DNA of 64,000 bases from Tenacibaculum agarivorans (GCF_001936575.1 NZ_MSMP01000007.1:124001-188000); one strand, 5' to 3'. Shown: positions 52,868 to 63,270, numbered from the stretch's first letter. The notes: a model not told the origin generated them from the sequence alone. Made by a program: numbers and translations.

Positions 52868-52939
52868 ATTTTTACCTCTGTTTATATCTGATGTAAGTCC
52901 CTTTTTTTTCAATGTTTACATCATAATTCTTATCCTATA

Positions 52940-55900
52940 ATGAAGAGAATTTTATTTTTATTATTCCTATTAAATGTAAGTTTTATTTTTTCGCAAAGTT
53001 CGTGGAAAAAACTCAATTCAGAAAATACAGCGCAAAAAGGTCAAAAGGTTTTTATAAATACCGAACCTAAAGAGTACAACTTATATAGTCTTGATTTTAC
53101 TGCATTTCAAAAAGAACTTAATGAAAAAAATAAAGGAACTCAAAAAATAATCAGACTTCCAGATAATTCAGGAAATCTATCTGATTTTTACATTAAAGAA
53201 CATACTAATTTTGGTCAGCCTTTACACACTGACTTTGATTTTATTCGTTCTTATGATATTCAAAATAGTAAAGATGCATCTACTACGGGTAAAATAAGCA
53301 TTGGAGCTGATGGAGTACATGTAACTATATACTCTCATAAACATAAAACTTTTTATATAGATCCTTATACAAAGGATAACGTATATATAGCTTATAATAG
53401 AAAAAATATTAAAGCTAAAGCATCTCATTTTGGATGCGACTTAGTAGAGAAAATAGAAAATTCTAAAAATAAGAATCCTATATCTAACAGAATTAGTAAT
53501 GATGGTTTATTAAGAACATATAGATTAGCTTTATCTTGTACAGGAGAATATGCACAATTTCATATTAGAAATCAAGGAGTAGAGACGGGTAGTGAAGCAC
53601 AGCAAAGAGCTGCTGTTTTATCTGCCATGAATACTACCATGACTAGAGTTAATGGACTTTTTGAAAGAGATTTATCTGTTACTATGAATATAGTGCTTGT
53701 GGGTGGGGCTAATCCATTAATTTTCTTAGATCCAGACACGGATGACTTTACAAATACTAATGGACGTCAATTATTAGACGAAAACCAAGCAGTTACTGAC
53801 AATATAATAGGCACTGCTAACTATGATATTGGACACATTTTCTCTACCGGAGGTGGTGGTGTTGCTGTACTAGGTTCAGTATGTGGAAATTTTAAAGCTA
53901 ATGGTGTAACAGGGTTACCTTCGCCTATTGGAGATAGTTTTAATGTTGATTTTGTTGCACATGAAATAGGTCATCAATTTGGTGGACATCATACGTTCAA
54001 TGGTGATACAGGAAACTGCGCAGGGGTAAATAGAAATAACCCTACAGCTGTTGAACCTGGAAGTGGTAGTACTATAATGGCTTATGCAGGAATTTGTGCT
54101 CCTCAAAATGTTCAAAATAATAGTGATGATTATTTTCATGCAATTTCTATCCAAGAAATCAACAACTTTATAGATGCTAGAGGAAATTGTGCCACTACTG
54201 CTGATACAGGGAATACTAATCCGACTGTAAATGCTGGAGCCGATTATACTGTTCCAAAATCTACTCCTCTAATGTTAAATGGATCTGCAACTGATGCAGA
54301 AGATAATGCTACGCTAACGTATTGTTGGGAGCAAATTGATAATGAAATTACTGATCCAATACCGAATCCAGATAGTACAGGCGGAGCTCTTTTTAGATCA
54401 TTGCCTCCTACTACTGTTACAAACCGATACTTCCCAACATTACAAACAGTTGTTAACGGCACCTCTTCTCAATGGGAAGTACTGCCAAATGTTGCTAGAG
54501 AAATGAACTTTTCCTTGCTAGTGAGAGATAATAGAGCTGGAGGTGGAACCACAGGAAGAGATGATGTGAAAATAACAGTTGCTGATGCTGAACCTTTTGT
54601 AGTAACCTCACAGAATTCTGCTGTAACTTGGGATGCGGCATCTACTAAACTCATCACATGGGATACATCTACTACTAATCAAGCCCCAATAAATTGTCAG
54701 AACGTAACCATTAAATTATCTGTTGATGGTGGACAAACTTTCCCAACTATTTTAGCTCAAAATGTTCCTAACGATGGTAGTCAAGAAATTACAGTTCCTA
54801 ATAATCCTACCGATGAAGGTAGAATACTAGTAGAAGCAGCAGATAACATTTTTTATAATGTGAATAGTGCAAACATCACTATTTTAGATTCTGGACCAAC
54901 TTTTTCATTTTCAAACACTTCTGCTAATCAAGAAATTTGCTCATCTACTACTTCTTCTACTCAATTTGTAGTGAATGTAGACTACCTAAGAGGATTTTCT
55001 GACGAAGTAAATTTCTCTGTTTCTAATTTACCAACTAATGCTACTGCAACCTTAAATCCTAGTAATTTAACTGCGCCAGGACCAATAACAGTTACCATTA
55101 ACAATTTAAATAATGTAACACCTCAAAATTATAGTATCACTATTGAAGGACAATCTGTTACTACTGCTGTAACTAGACGAATTGATCTTCCAGATTTAAC
55201 CGTATACAATGATGATTTTGATGAGATACAAATCAATTTCCCTAGTAATAATGATGTTAATATCACTACGGATCGCTTAACATTAGATTGGAATGACAGC
55301 TTTAATTCTACTTCATACGATGTACAATTAGCCTTAGATAACGAGTTTAATACTATAGCTTTTTCTGCTGAAAACATTACGGATAGTAATTATGAAATCC
55401 CTGATTTTTTAGAGTGGGGTACTACCTATTACTGGCGTGTTAGACCTAAAAACATCTGTGGAGATGGAGCATATTCTTTTATTAGTCAATTTACCACAGA
55501 AGAAGAAAATTTTTGTCAATCTAACTTTCAACAAGTTATTGAAAGTGAATTTATTTCTAATGTAAGTTTTAATGCAATTAATCATGACTCTGGAGACGAC
55601 CATGATCCTGAACCTGATGATGGTTATCAAGATTTCACTAGTATCTCAACATCATTAGCGAGAGGAAAAACCTATCCCATAAGTGTAACATTTAACACCA
55701 GAGGTTTTCAAGATAACTGTCTAGTTTTCATTGACTGGAATAATGATAGTAGATTTAATAATGATACTGAAAAATATGATTTAGGAGAACATCGAAATAC
55801 CATTTCTACCGCTACGGCTGAAATAACTGTTCCTGATAATGCTGTATTAGGTAAAATTCGTATGCGAGTGCTTATACAATACTTTGATGGTAATATTGCC

Positions 55901-56266
55901 ATTGGACAAGGGGCTTGTGATATAGATCACAATACAGAATCTGGAGAAACGGAAGACTATTCTCTAGTAATTCTTGAAAGTGATTTGGGACAAAAAGACG
56001 ATGTATTCAGTAGTTTCAGTTTAGGTCCTAACCCTACTAAAGATTATAATATCAACTTATCTTTTGATGTAGACGATATTAATACTCCAGTAACGTTACG
56101 TTTATATGATTATACAGGAAGATTATTAAAAACCATGGCGTATAGAAGTGATCTTACTTTCTTTACAGAAAGAATTGATTTCTCTGATATTGGTTTTGGT
56201 TTATACATTCTTCAAATTAAAAATGGAGAAAAAGAAGTCAACAAAAAAATAATTATCAATAGATAA
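52940..56266 (+). CDS. Secreted reprolysin-like zinc metallopeptidase with GEVED and T9SS domains
   Basis: The 1108-residue protein has a signal peptide (to about 20), a propeptide, and a metzincin catalytic domain (about 190-410) whose zinc motif is HEIGHQFGGHHTF (H341, E342, H345, H351). Next come a PKD/cadherin-like region (about 420-550), beta-sandwich and fibronectin-III-like domains (about 560-850, DRLTLDWNDSFNSTSYDVQL), a GEVED domain (about 860-1020, FIDWNNDSRFN, SGETEDYS) and a T9SS type A C-terminal domain (FSLGPNPT... KEVNKKIIINR). It is therefore an extracellular protease sorted by the gliding-linked secretion system. Confidence 0.93.
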   Translation: MKRILFLLFLLNVSFIFSQSSWKKLNSENTAQKGQKVFINTEPKEYNLYSLDFTAFQKELNEKNKGTQKIIRLPDNSGNLSDFYIKEHTNFGQPLHTDFDFIRSYDIQNSKDASTTGKISIGADGVHVTIYSHKHKTFYIDPYTKDNVYIAYNRKNIKAKASHFGCDLVEKIENSKNKNPISNRISNDGLLRTYRLALSCTGEYAQFHIRNQGVETGSEAQQRAAVLSAMNTTMTRVNGLFERDLSVTMNIVLVGGANPLIFLDPDTDDFTNTNGRQLLDENQAVTDNIIGTANYDIGHIFSTGGGGVAVLGSVCGNFKANGVTGLPSPIGDSFNVDFVAHEIGHQFGGHHTFNGDTGNCAGVNRNNPTAVEPGSGSTIMAYAGICAPQNVQNNSDDYFHAISIQEINNFIDARGNCATTADTGNTNPTVNAGADYTVPKSTPLMLNGSATDAEDNATLTYCWEQIDNEITDPIPNPDSTGGALFRSLPPTTVTNRYFPTLQTVVNGTSSQWEVLPNVAREMNFSLLVRDNRAGGGTTGRDDVKITVADAEPFVVTSQNSAVTWDAASTKLITWDTSTTNQAPINCQNVTIKLSVDGGQTFPTILAQNVPNDGSQEITVPNNPTDEGRILVEAADNIFYNVNSANITILDSGPTFSFSNTSANQEICSSTTSSTQFVVNVDYLRGFSDEVNFSVSNLPTNATATLNPSNLTAPGPITVTINNLNNVTPQNYSITIEGQSVTTAVTRRIDLPDLTVYNDDFDEIQINFPSNNDVNITTDRLTLDWNDSFNSTSYDVQLALDNEFNTIAFSAENITDSNYEIPDFLEWGTTYYWRVRPKNICGDGAYSFISQFTTEEENFCQSNFQQVIESEFISNVSFNAINHDSGDDHDPEPDDGYQDFTSISTSLARGKTYPISVTFNTRGFQDNCLVFIDWNNDSRFNNDTEKYDLGEHRNTISTATAEITVPDNAVLGKIRMRVLIQYFDGNIAIGQGACDIDHNTESGETEDYSLVILESDLGQKDDVFSSFSLGPNPTKDYNINLSFDVDDINTPVTLRLYDYTGRLLKTMAYRSDLTFFTERIDFSDIGFGLYILQIKNGEKEVNKKIIINR

Positions 56267-56282
56267 AAAAGAATCCATGATA

Positions 56283-56315
56283 ACAAAAGCTCCTTTTTTA
56301 AAGGAGCTTTTTGTT
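56283..56315. terminator. Bidirectional terminator between metallopeptidase and barrel-protein genes
   Basis: AAAAGCTCCTTT and AAAGGAGCTTTT pair around three bases, with a T-run on the plus strand. Confidence 0.88.
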
Positions 56316-56318
56316 GTT

Positions 56319-59045
56319 TTATAAATTATAAGTAACTGAAAAGGTGAGAAACCTAGGTTGAACTATATATACCGAAGAACTATTAAAAATAGCATTTGAA
56401 TCATCTTGATTTAATGATTTCGTATTTAATAAGTTGGTTGCTTTAATTTTATATTCCCATTTACTATCTCCTTTTTGATAGCTTAAATCTGCATCCCAAA
56501 AACTATAGTCATTTAATGTGCTAGATTGATTTCTAAAGTTATTATACGTATATCTAGTATTAAATATCAAATTATCCGTAATAAATGCATCAAAATTTAC
56601 AAAAGGACTATGGGTCGTAAACGTATTTACTATTCCTCCTTGATCATAGGTATTAATACTTACATTATAACCTATATCAAAATTTGGAAAATCTTTAAAA
56701 TTAGAACTAAATCTTGTTCTGTAAGATTGTGTAAATGAATTCGATTCTCTGTTTTCGTTTTCTCCAATTTCTCTAGAAAAGAAAAGGTTATTTGACACTG
56801 CATATGCTAGATTACCGCCTAAAGTAATCTTGAATTTTCTATAACTTTTTTGAAAATTAGCATTCGCAGAAATCGTTTCATCTGGAAACGCTGAATTAAT
56901 AGAACTAGAGACTTGATCTACACCATTAAAGACAGTAACTCCTTTTACAGCATCGATTAATTTACTATAATTTACACTAGCAAAAACATTTGTATAATTA
57001 AACATATTAAAACTGAAGTAACTTAGATTTATAGTATGAGATAATGAACTCTCTAACTCTCTATTACCACTGTATAAACGGTTATAATTATTAAACACAA
57101 AATTTTCTGCAACTCTATTAATATCCGTAAAACTTACTTGTTGACTATAATTTAATCGTAAGGTTTCCGATTTTTTTAACGCTAATTTTACCGAAGCATC
57201 TGGTAGAAGTTTTGTAAAACTATTATCAAAAACACTACCCAATTGTGTATTTACTGCCGAATATTTATGTGCTGTAAAACCTTGATTAAAGGTAAAAATA
57301 CCTGTAATGAATTTATAATGCAAGCCTAAATAATAATCGTCAAAAGTATACGCTACATCATTAATTGTATTCGGATTTGAAATATGTACTTGGTCTCCAT
57401 TATCTAATACTTGGAAAACATCTGAATTAAATTGCTGATTGCTTAAAGTTGTACCTAACGTGAGATTTAAATGACTTTTAGGATTAATCACATAATAGTA
57501 ATCTAACTTGGCATCCAATTTATTTGTTTTAACTCTTTTGTTTTGTGAAACATCAAATAATGACTGATTGGTAAGTCCTAATTGATTAAAAAATGATAGT
57601 TGTAATAATTGTGCGTTATAAAACGGATCTTCATCTTGCCATAAATGTTGCGCTTCAAAAGCAAAGATGTTACTCTCATTTAATGTATAGTAATAATTTA
57701 CATTTTGATTGATAGAAAATGGATTCTGACTTGTTAATTGTGTAATAGGTAATGAGGTTACATTTCCATCAATAGTTGTTCTATTTGAAGTTAATAATTG
57801 ATTTTCTTTTTGTCCAGAGACCTTTGCAAAAATATCATAGTCTAATTGATTATTTGTATTTGCTTTATAACTTGAACTTAATTTAATTAAGCCTAAATCA
57901 CTTTGTTGATTTGTTAAGCTTTCTGTAGTTTCTGTTGCAATAGATTGGCTATCATTTTCATCTGGATTTAAATAATTTCGTATAGTATTCTCTTCTAAAT
58001 CAGTGTCTGAACCTGAATAGATAGCAAAACCGCTTACATCCCAATTTTCTTTAGGCGAATAACTAAAGTTTAAAGCCCCAAAACGAGAAACTATTTCTTT
58101 AGCTTTATTATTTCTCAACGTTAAAAAACCAATATCTGAAGAAGCTACATTAAACCCTGTACCTCTTCCTCCAGAACCTCTAAAACCTCCTGTGAATTTA
58201 AAATAGTCTCGTCGAGTAAAGGGTACTTCTCCTATGTTATTAAAATCGGTAATTAGATTTAAACTAAATTTTGGACTGTAGTAAAATAATTTAGGATGTA
58301 CTATATACCTTGTATCTTCACGTGCCATACCAATTCCTACTGAAATCTCTCCAAACCAAAAGTTTTTCTTTCCTTCTTTTAATTTTAAATTGATAACAAT
58401 ATTATCTTCATTATCCGTTACACTACTCATTTGTTGTACTTCACTATGATTCTTTAGTACCTGAACCTTATCAATTGCATTCGCAGGTATATTTTTGGTA
58501 GCCAACTTAGAATCTCCATCAAAAAAATCTTTCCCTTCTACCATTACTTTACTAACCGTCTTACCTTCTACCTGAATTTCCCCTTCATCATTTACTTCTA
58601 CTCCAGGCAGTTTTTTAAGCACATCTCCTAATTTTTTTTCTGTACCACTCTTAAAAGAATCGGCATTATACACAATAGTATCTCCTTTAACTGTTACTGG
58701 CATTTTAGAAATAATTTCTACCTCATCTAAGGTATTATCTAATTCTAAAACTATGTTTTTATTTAATTCAGATTCTTCTGTAGTAATTAGAATCTCTCTT
58801 GTTTTCATTCCTACATAACTAGCTCTAATACTATACTTTGAATTTCTCTTCAAATTCAATTTATAATTCCCAAATGCATCCGTAAATCCATATGAATCTA
58901 TTTTTTTTGTTTGCTGATTCATTGCAATTATATTGGCCATTTCTAGGACATTTCCATTTGCATCTGAAATAACACCTGTTAGTTTAATTTGGGCACTAGC
59001 ATAACTAGCAATTAAAATAATTGCCAAGAGTACTATTTTTTTCAT
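56319..59045 (-). CDS. Outer-membrane beta-barrel protein with carboxypeptidase-regulatory-like N-domain
   Basis: The 908-residue protein has a signal peptide (ending YASAQ), a carboxypeptidase-D regulatory-like domain (about 20-105, LTGVISDANGNVLEMANI), a plug-like TonB-dependent domain (about 115-220, VYNADSFKSGTEKKLGDVLK and KKLPGVEVNDEGEIQVEG), and a long barrel of aromatic-ended strands to the C-terminus (FLTFSVTYNL). It belongs to the TonB-receptor-like 'outer membrane beta-barrel' group. It follows two GLPGLI genes on the same strand, a common Bacteroidota grouping, with a divergent two-component system upstream. Substrate is unknown. Confidence 0.9.
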   Translation of the reverse strand: MKKIVLLAIILIASYASAQIKLTGVISDANGNVLEMANIIAMNQQTKKIDSYGFTDAFGNYKLNLKRNSKYSIRASYVGMKTREILITTEESELNKNIVLELDNTLDEVEIISKMPVTVKGDTIVYNADSFKSGTEKKLGDVLKKLPGVEVNDEGEIQVEGKTVSKVMVEGKDFFDGDSKLATKNIPANAIDKVQVLKNHSEVQQMSSVTDNEDNIVINLKLKEGKKNFWFGEISVGIGMAREDTRYIVHPKLFYYSPKFSLNLITDFNNIGEVPFTRRDYFKFTGGFRGSGGRGTGFNVASSDIGFLTLRNNKAKEIVSRFGALNFSYSPKENWDVSGFAIYSGSDTDLEENTIRNYLNPDENDSQSIATETTESLTNQQSDLGLIKLSSSYKANTNNQLDYDIFAKVSGQKENQLLTSNRTTIDGNVTSLPITQLTSQNPFSINQNVNYYYTLNESNIFAFEAQHLWQDEDPFYNAQLLQLSFFNQLGLTNQSLFDVSQNKRVKTNKLDAKLDYYYVINPKSHLNLTLGTTLSNQQFNSDVFQVLDNGDQVHISNPNTINDVAYTFDDYYLGLHYKFITGIFTFNQGFTAHKYSAVNTQLGSVFDNSFTKLLPDASVKLALKKSETLRLNYSQQVSFTDINRVAENFVFNNYNRLYSGNRELESSLSHTINLSYFSFNMFNYTNVFASVNYSKLIDAVKGVTVFNGVDQVSSSINSAFPDETISANANFQKSYRKFKITLGGNLAYAVSNNLFFSREIGENENRESNSFTQSYRTRFSSNFKDFPNFDIGYNVSINTYDQGGIVNTFTTHSPFVNFDAFITDNLIFNTRYTYNNFRNQSSTLNDYSFWDADLSYQKGDSKWEYKIKATNLLNTKSLNQDDSNAIFNSSSVYIVQPRFLTFSVTYNL

Positions 59046-59072
59046 TCCTAAAATTTTGTTGTTGAATATTTC

Positions 59073-59900
59073 TTAACGCCTAGATCGGCCTCCTCTACGA
59101 CCTCTCCATATTTCTCTCATCTCCTTCATCTTCTTTTTTACAATTTCGTTGTATTCTACTCTGGTTACTTTATCTCCTTTAGTTAATTGCTTTATTTCAA
59201 TTCTTTCATTTGGATTCAATACTACTTCAGTACATAAAATTGTTGTTCTATCAGAATTTACTTCTAAAATTAATCCAGGTAAACCCCAAAAATCAGCCGG
59301 ACCATTACTTATTGGTATTTGAGGAGTATACCAAGCTGTAACTAAAACTTCCTTAGGCTTTTTTTTCTCTTCTGGAGTTTGTCTACTCCTTTTAGTTCCA
59401 CCTCTTTTTGGTCTTTCCCTTCTACTCCAATCAAAAGCATTTGTTTCCTTCAGCATTATTGCTTTATAACACATATAGTTTCCTATTTTTTTTGTCTCTC
59501 CACTCATTTCCCATTGTGGTAAACTAGCATCATCTTCTATCAAAAAGTTTTTGCCAAAAAATTCCTTTTTCTCTAAAAAAATCTTGTCTGATGTGTTTTT
59601 GTATAGTGTACCAATTGACATGCTACTAAATCGAAAATTGCCTTTTCCTGGAACTTCTAATTTTTCTTCTTCTTTATATATTGATTCATTTTTATTGAAA
59701 TTTAGAATGTAAGTTTTGTTTAACATATTTGTCATGCCTTCTAAAACTCTTTTCTTTTGCTCTTCAGACATTTGCCTATTATTGAATCGATCAGCATCAA
59801 ATGTTGTTTTAGTTTTATAAACCGCTTTACCGTAAAAATCATTTTGAGCAAAACCTATAAAAGTGAAGCAAATAAGTAGACTAGTAAAAAATAATTTCAT
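59073..59900 (-). CDS. GLPGLI family protein
   Basis: The start is the ATG at 59900, which gives a signal peptide ending IGFAQ. The signature sequence GLPGLILEVN is present, as are the family segments GKAVYKTKTTFD, FNKNESIYKEEEKLE, MSGETKKIGNYMCYKAI and VTAWYTPQIPISNGPADFWG. The C-terminus is extremely arginine- and glycine-rich (WRGRRGGRSRR). The family is exported and its function unknown. It is paralogous to the next gene and 27 bp from the barrel gene. Confidence 0.93.
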   Translation of the reverse strand: MKLFFTSLLICFTFIGFAQNDFYGKAVYKTKTTFDADRFNNRQMSEEQKKRVLEGMTNMLNKTYILNFNKNESIYKEEEKLEVPGKGNFRFSSMSIGTLYKNTSDKIFLEKKEFFGKNFLIEDDASLPQWEMSGETKKIGNYMCYKAIMLKETNAFDWSRRERPKRGGTKRSRQTPEEKKKPKEVLVTAWYTPQIPISNGPADFWGLPGLILEVNSDRTTILCTEVVLNPNERIEIKQLTKGDKVTRVEYNEIVKKKMKEMREIWRGRRGGRSRR

Positions 59901-59970
59901 TATTGATTGATTTTTAGTTGTGTTACTTTGACAACAAAAAATCATAATGGTTTAATCTATTTCTTAAAAA

Positions 59971-60792
59971 TTAGCCCCTAATTTCAATGCTCATAGAATC
60001 TCCTCCTCTTTTACTTTTGAATCTTTCAATCATTTCTTGAGTTTTTTCTTTTACAATGGCTTCCATTTCTTTTTGGTTTACCTTTTTACCTTTAGTAGGC
60101 TCTTTTATTTCTATTTTTTGGCCTGGATTAAGAACCACTTCAGAACAAACAATCGACTGCTTACCTTCATGTACTTCTAAAATCAAACCAGGCAACCCCC
60201 AATACATTGACGGACCATCACTTACAGGGATTTCAGGAGTAAACCATGCTGTAGTCACTACTGTTACTTTTTCTTTTTTTTCTTCAACCTCTCCATCCGT
60301 CATCATATGAGACACTCTTTCTTCTTCTTTAGTTCTTGTTGCCTTGTAACATGTATATATTCCAATTTTTTTAGTTTCATCTGTCATTTCCCATTCTGGG
60401 TCTAATAAAACATCTTGTATAAGAAATCGTTTTCCACTAATTTCGGTTTTATTACTATATCTTTTTTCTGATGTATTTTTATACAGTACATCGTTAGCTC
60501 CTCCATTTCCGAAAACCATAACATTCACTCCCCCAGTTTGCACTTCAGGCTCTAACTCTTGATTTTCTGTATATGTAGAATTTGTTTTTGTGAAATTTAG
60601 TGTAAATGTTTTTTGAAACATTTTCTTTAATCTTTTCATAATGTAATCATCTAGCTCCTTATCTTCAGAACCTTTAACTTCTGCTTTGTTCTTTTCAAAA
60701 CTTCTATGTGTTTTGTATACTGCCTTCCCTTGAAATTCTTGTCCCTGTGAAATGAAACAAATCATAAATGATACTATTAAAATAATTCTCAT
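59971..60792 (-). CDS. GLPGLI family protein (paralogue)
   Basis: The 273-residue protein has a signal peptide (ending SQGQE) and the signature GLPGLILEVH. It shares blocks with its neighbour: GKAVYKTHRSFE, FTKTNSTYTENQELE, MTDETKKIGIYTCYKAT, TAWFTPEIPVSDGPSMYWG. The pair arose by tandem duplication. It is the first gene of the minus-strand operon GLPGLI-GLPGLI-barrel, whose promoter faces that of the two-component genes. A CATCTTTG element (one mismatch to -7) lies 31 bp before its ATG, with tandem repeats 22 bp further upstream. Confidence 0.93.
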   Translation of the reverse strand: MRIILIVSFMICFISQGQEFQGKAVYKTHRSFEKNKAEVKGSEDKELDDYIMKRLKKMFQKTFTLNFTKTNSTYTENQELEPEVQTGGVNVMVFGNGGANDVLYKNTSEKRYSNKTEISGKRFLIQDVLLDPEWEMTDETKKIGIYTCYKATRTKEEERVSHMMTDGEVEEKKEKVTVVTTAWFTPEIPVSDGPSMYWGLPGLILEVHEGKQSIVCSEVVLNPGQKIEIKEPTKGKKVNQKEMEAIVKEKTQEMIERFKSKRGGDSMSIEIRG

Positions 60793-60852
60793 CTTTTTTA
60801 TTTTTATATTTAAGTTATTTCACAAAGATGTAGACAAAATCTAATCAGTAAA

Positions 60853-60877
60853 GTTAACTAGTGTTAACTAGTGTTAA
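60853..60877. promoter_or_regulatory. Tandem GTTAACTAGT repeats, candidate OmpR-type operator
   Basis: GTTAACTAGT occurs twice in direct succession (60853-60872) followed by a third start GTTAA (60873-60877), a strict 10-bp period. Direct repeats about one helical turn apart are the usual binding pattern of OmpR/PhoB-type regulators. The site lies between the GLPGLI operon and the kinase gene whose partner is an OmpR-type regulator. Confidence 0.6.
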
Positions 60878-60917
60878 TCGACTTATATTTAAGCATATAT
60901 AAATGTATTTTTGAAGC

Positions 60918-62438
60918 ATGAATACTAAAAGATATAACTGGATTTTTTACTTCATAATCATAACAATTATTACAACTTTAATTGTACAATTTTATTGGAA
61001 TTATAAAAACTACCAGCTTAATAAACAGAGAGTTCATAACGAAATTAAAGAGAGTTTTGAAGATGCTGTAGATGATTATATTACGAGATCTGATGTCGCT
61101 ATCTATTTGAATAGTTTTAGAAGAAATGAAAATCCACAAAACGATTATATTAAAACAATGGATAGTTTATTCATTATTTTCCCTTTAGTAAATGAAAAAT
61201 ATAAATTAGAAAAAAGCTATTATTTAAACAATAAAGATAGTTTACCTAAAAAAAGAAAAATTTCTAAAAATTATTCGCTAGATAGTATTGTAAAGAAGTT
61301 TTCTTCTCCTCTTTTAAATCAGAAAAAAATTACTGTAAAAAGTTTTGATACTATTAAAAATTACACCAAAATAGTAACTGTTAAGGATAATTCATATTTC
61401 CAAAACAAACTAAAAATGATTATTGATATAATGGATGAACGTATATTAGATATTAACGAAATAGATTCATTATTAAAAAATTCGTTAGACGGAAAAAAAA
61501 TAAATGCTAATTATAGTTTTGAATACTCTATTAAGGATAAAAAAATTATAAATTTTGAAGATTTTTCTCAAAACAATTTTAAAATACTTAGATCAGATTC
61601 CCCAAGATTACCTTCAAAAAGTAATTTAAAACTAAAATATACAAGTCCTAGTATTGAAATTTTAAAACGAAGTTTTACTGGAATATTACTTTCTTTATTG
61701 TTATCTCTAGCAGTAATTTCTAGCTTATTCTATCTGTTAAAAGTGATTCAACAACAGAAACAATTGGCCGAAATAAAAAATGATTTGATTAGTAATATTA
61801 CCCACGAATTTAAAACTCCAATAACTACAGTATCCACCGCTTTAGAAGCTATTACTAGTTTTAATGTTGTGCAAGATGTGGAAAAAACCAAAAAGTATAT
61901 AGCAATTTCGGAACATCAAATTCAAAAATTACATCTAATGGTAGAAAAACTATTAGAAACAGCAACACTTGATAGTGAAAAATTATTATTAAAAGAAGAA
62001 CCTATTGATATTATTCATCTATTAGAAAAACTTAGTAATAAACATCAATTATTTACAACGGAAAAAGAAATACTCTTTTCTTCAAATATTGAAACATTAA
62101 CCATTCAAGTTGATCCATTTCATTTAGAGAATGCTATTTCTAATTTACTTGATAATGCCATAAAATATGGAGGAAATATGATTAAGCTTATTTGTAAGGA
62201 CAGCAACAAAGAAATTGAAATAAGTGTATCTGATAATGGTTTGGGTATAGATAAAAATCAACAAGAAAAAATCTTTGATAAATTTTATAGAGTTCCTAAG
62301 GGAAATACTCACGACGTAAAAGGTTTTGGTATTGGGCTATATTACACAAAAAAGATTATTGAAAAACACAAAGGGAGTATTCAGTTAACTTCTACTCCTG
62401 AAGCAACTACATTTAAAATTCTATTACCGCATGAATAA
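60918..62438 (+). CDS. Sensor histidine kinase
   Basis: The 506-residue kinase has a first membrane helix (about 8-29, WIFYFIIITIITTLIVQFYW), a periplasmic sensor (about 30-250), a second helix (about 252-273), then HisKA with H296 in ITHEFKTPI and HATPase with NLLDNAIKYGG, DNGLGI and GFGIGLYY. It overlaps its regulator gene by 8 bp. The -7 box TATTTTTG (60906-60913) ends only 4 bp before the ATG, so if used, the mRNA would be nearly leaderless. By context it responds to envelope state and controls the divergent GLPGLI/barrel operon. Confidence 0.92.
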   Translation: MNTKRYNWIFYFIIITIITTLIVQFYWNYKNYQLNKQRVHNEIKESFEDAVDDYITRSDVAIYLNSFRRNENPQNDYIKTMDSLFIIFPLVNEKYKLEKSYYLNNKDSLPKKRKISKNYSLDSIVKKFSSPLLNQKKITVKSFDTIKNYTKIVTVKDNSYFQNKLKMIIDIMDERILDINEIDSLLKNSLDGKKINANYSFEYSIKDKKIINFEDFSQNNFKILRSDSPRLPSKSNLKLKYTSPSIEILKRSFTGILLSLLLSLAVISSLFYLLKVIQQQKQLAEIKNDLISNITHEFKTPITTVSTALEAITSFNVVQDVEKTKKYIAISEHQIQKLHLMVEKLLETATLDSEKLLLKEEPIDIIHLLEKLSNKHQLFTTEKEILFSSNIETLTIQVDPFHLENAISNLLDNAIKYGGNMIKLICKDSNKEIEISVSDNGLGIDKNQQEKIFDKFYRVPKGNTHDVKGFGIGLYYTKKIIEKHKGSIQLTSTPEATTFKILLPHE

Positions 62439-63111
62439 AAATATTAAACTATTATTAGCTGAAGATGAGCCCAGTCTTGGACAAATAGTAAAGGAAAGTT
62501 TAGAAACTAGAAACTTCGAGGTATTTCATGCATTAAATGGTGAAGAAGCTTATAAAATATACTGTAAAGAACAACCTGAAATTTTGGTATTGGATGTAAT
62601 GATGCCCAAAAAAGATGGGTTTACTTTAGCTCAGGAAATCAGGCAAGAAAACGCCACGATTCCTATTATTTTTTTAACTGCAAAATCACAAACCAAAGAT
62701 GTCATAGATGGTTTTAAACATGGTGGTAACGATTATCTAAAAAAACCATTCTCTATGGAAGAACTCATTGTAAGAGTTCATAATTTACTAGATAGAATTA
62801 CTTTAAAAAGGAATAATGAGAGTATTAGTATTGGTCAATACGTTTTTAATTATGAAAAGCAAAAATTGTTTTTTAATGATCAAACCATAATACTTACACA
62901 CAGAGAAAGTCAACTGCTATATCACCTAATAGAAAGAAAAAATGAAGTTTTGGATCGTTCTTTTATCTTAAAAAAGCTCTGGGGTAATGATGATTTTTTT
63001 AATGCTCGTAGTATGGATGTTTTTATTTCTAAACTTAGAAAAAAACTACAGCAAGATATTTCTATAGAAATTATTAATATTCGTGGATATGGTTATAAAT
63101 TAACTTGTTGA
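62431..63111 (+). CDS. OmpR-family response regulator
   Basis: The 226-residue regulator has a receiver domain (acid pocket E11/D12, phosphoacceptor D55 in VLDVMMPKKDG, then T in FLTAKS, K in LKKPFS) and an OmpR winged-helix domain (about 130-225, HRESQLLYHLIERKNEVLDR and VFISKLRKKL ... INIRGYGYKL). It pairs with the overlapping kinase. The likely DNA target is the tandem repeat at 60853-60877. Confidence 0.95.
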   Translation: MNKNIKLLLAEDEPSLGQIVKESLETRNFEVFHALNGEEAYKIYCKEQPEILVLDVMMPKKDGFTLAQEIRQENATIPIIFLTAKSQTKDVIDGFKHGGNDYLKKPFSMEELIVRVHNLLDRITLKRNNESISIGQYVFNYEKQKLFFNDQTIILTHRESQLLYHLIERKNEVLDRSFILKKLWGNDDFFNARSMDVFISKLRKKLQQDISIEIINIRGYGYKLTC

Positions 63112-63270
63112 TATTACAAAAAAACTGTTCTCAATATTGAATAAAAAAATTCATAAACACCATATACTAATTTGTGAAATTTACAGTTATATTCTAGTAA
63201 ATAAAACCTCCCCATTATAAAAATAGTCGGAAATAATATGTAATTTTGACCGGCTTTAAAACCAAAACAA

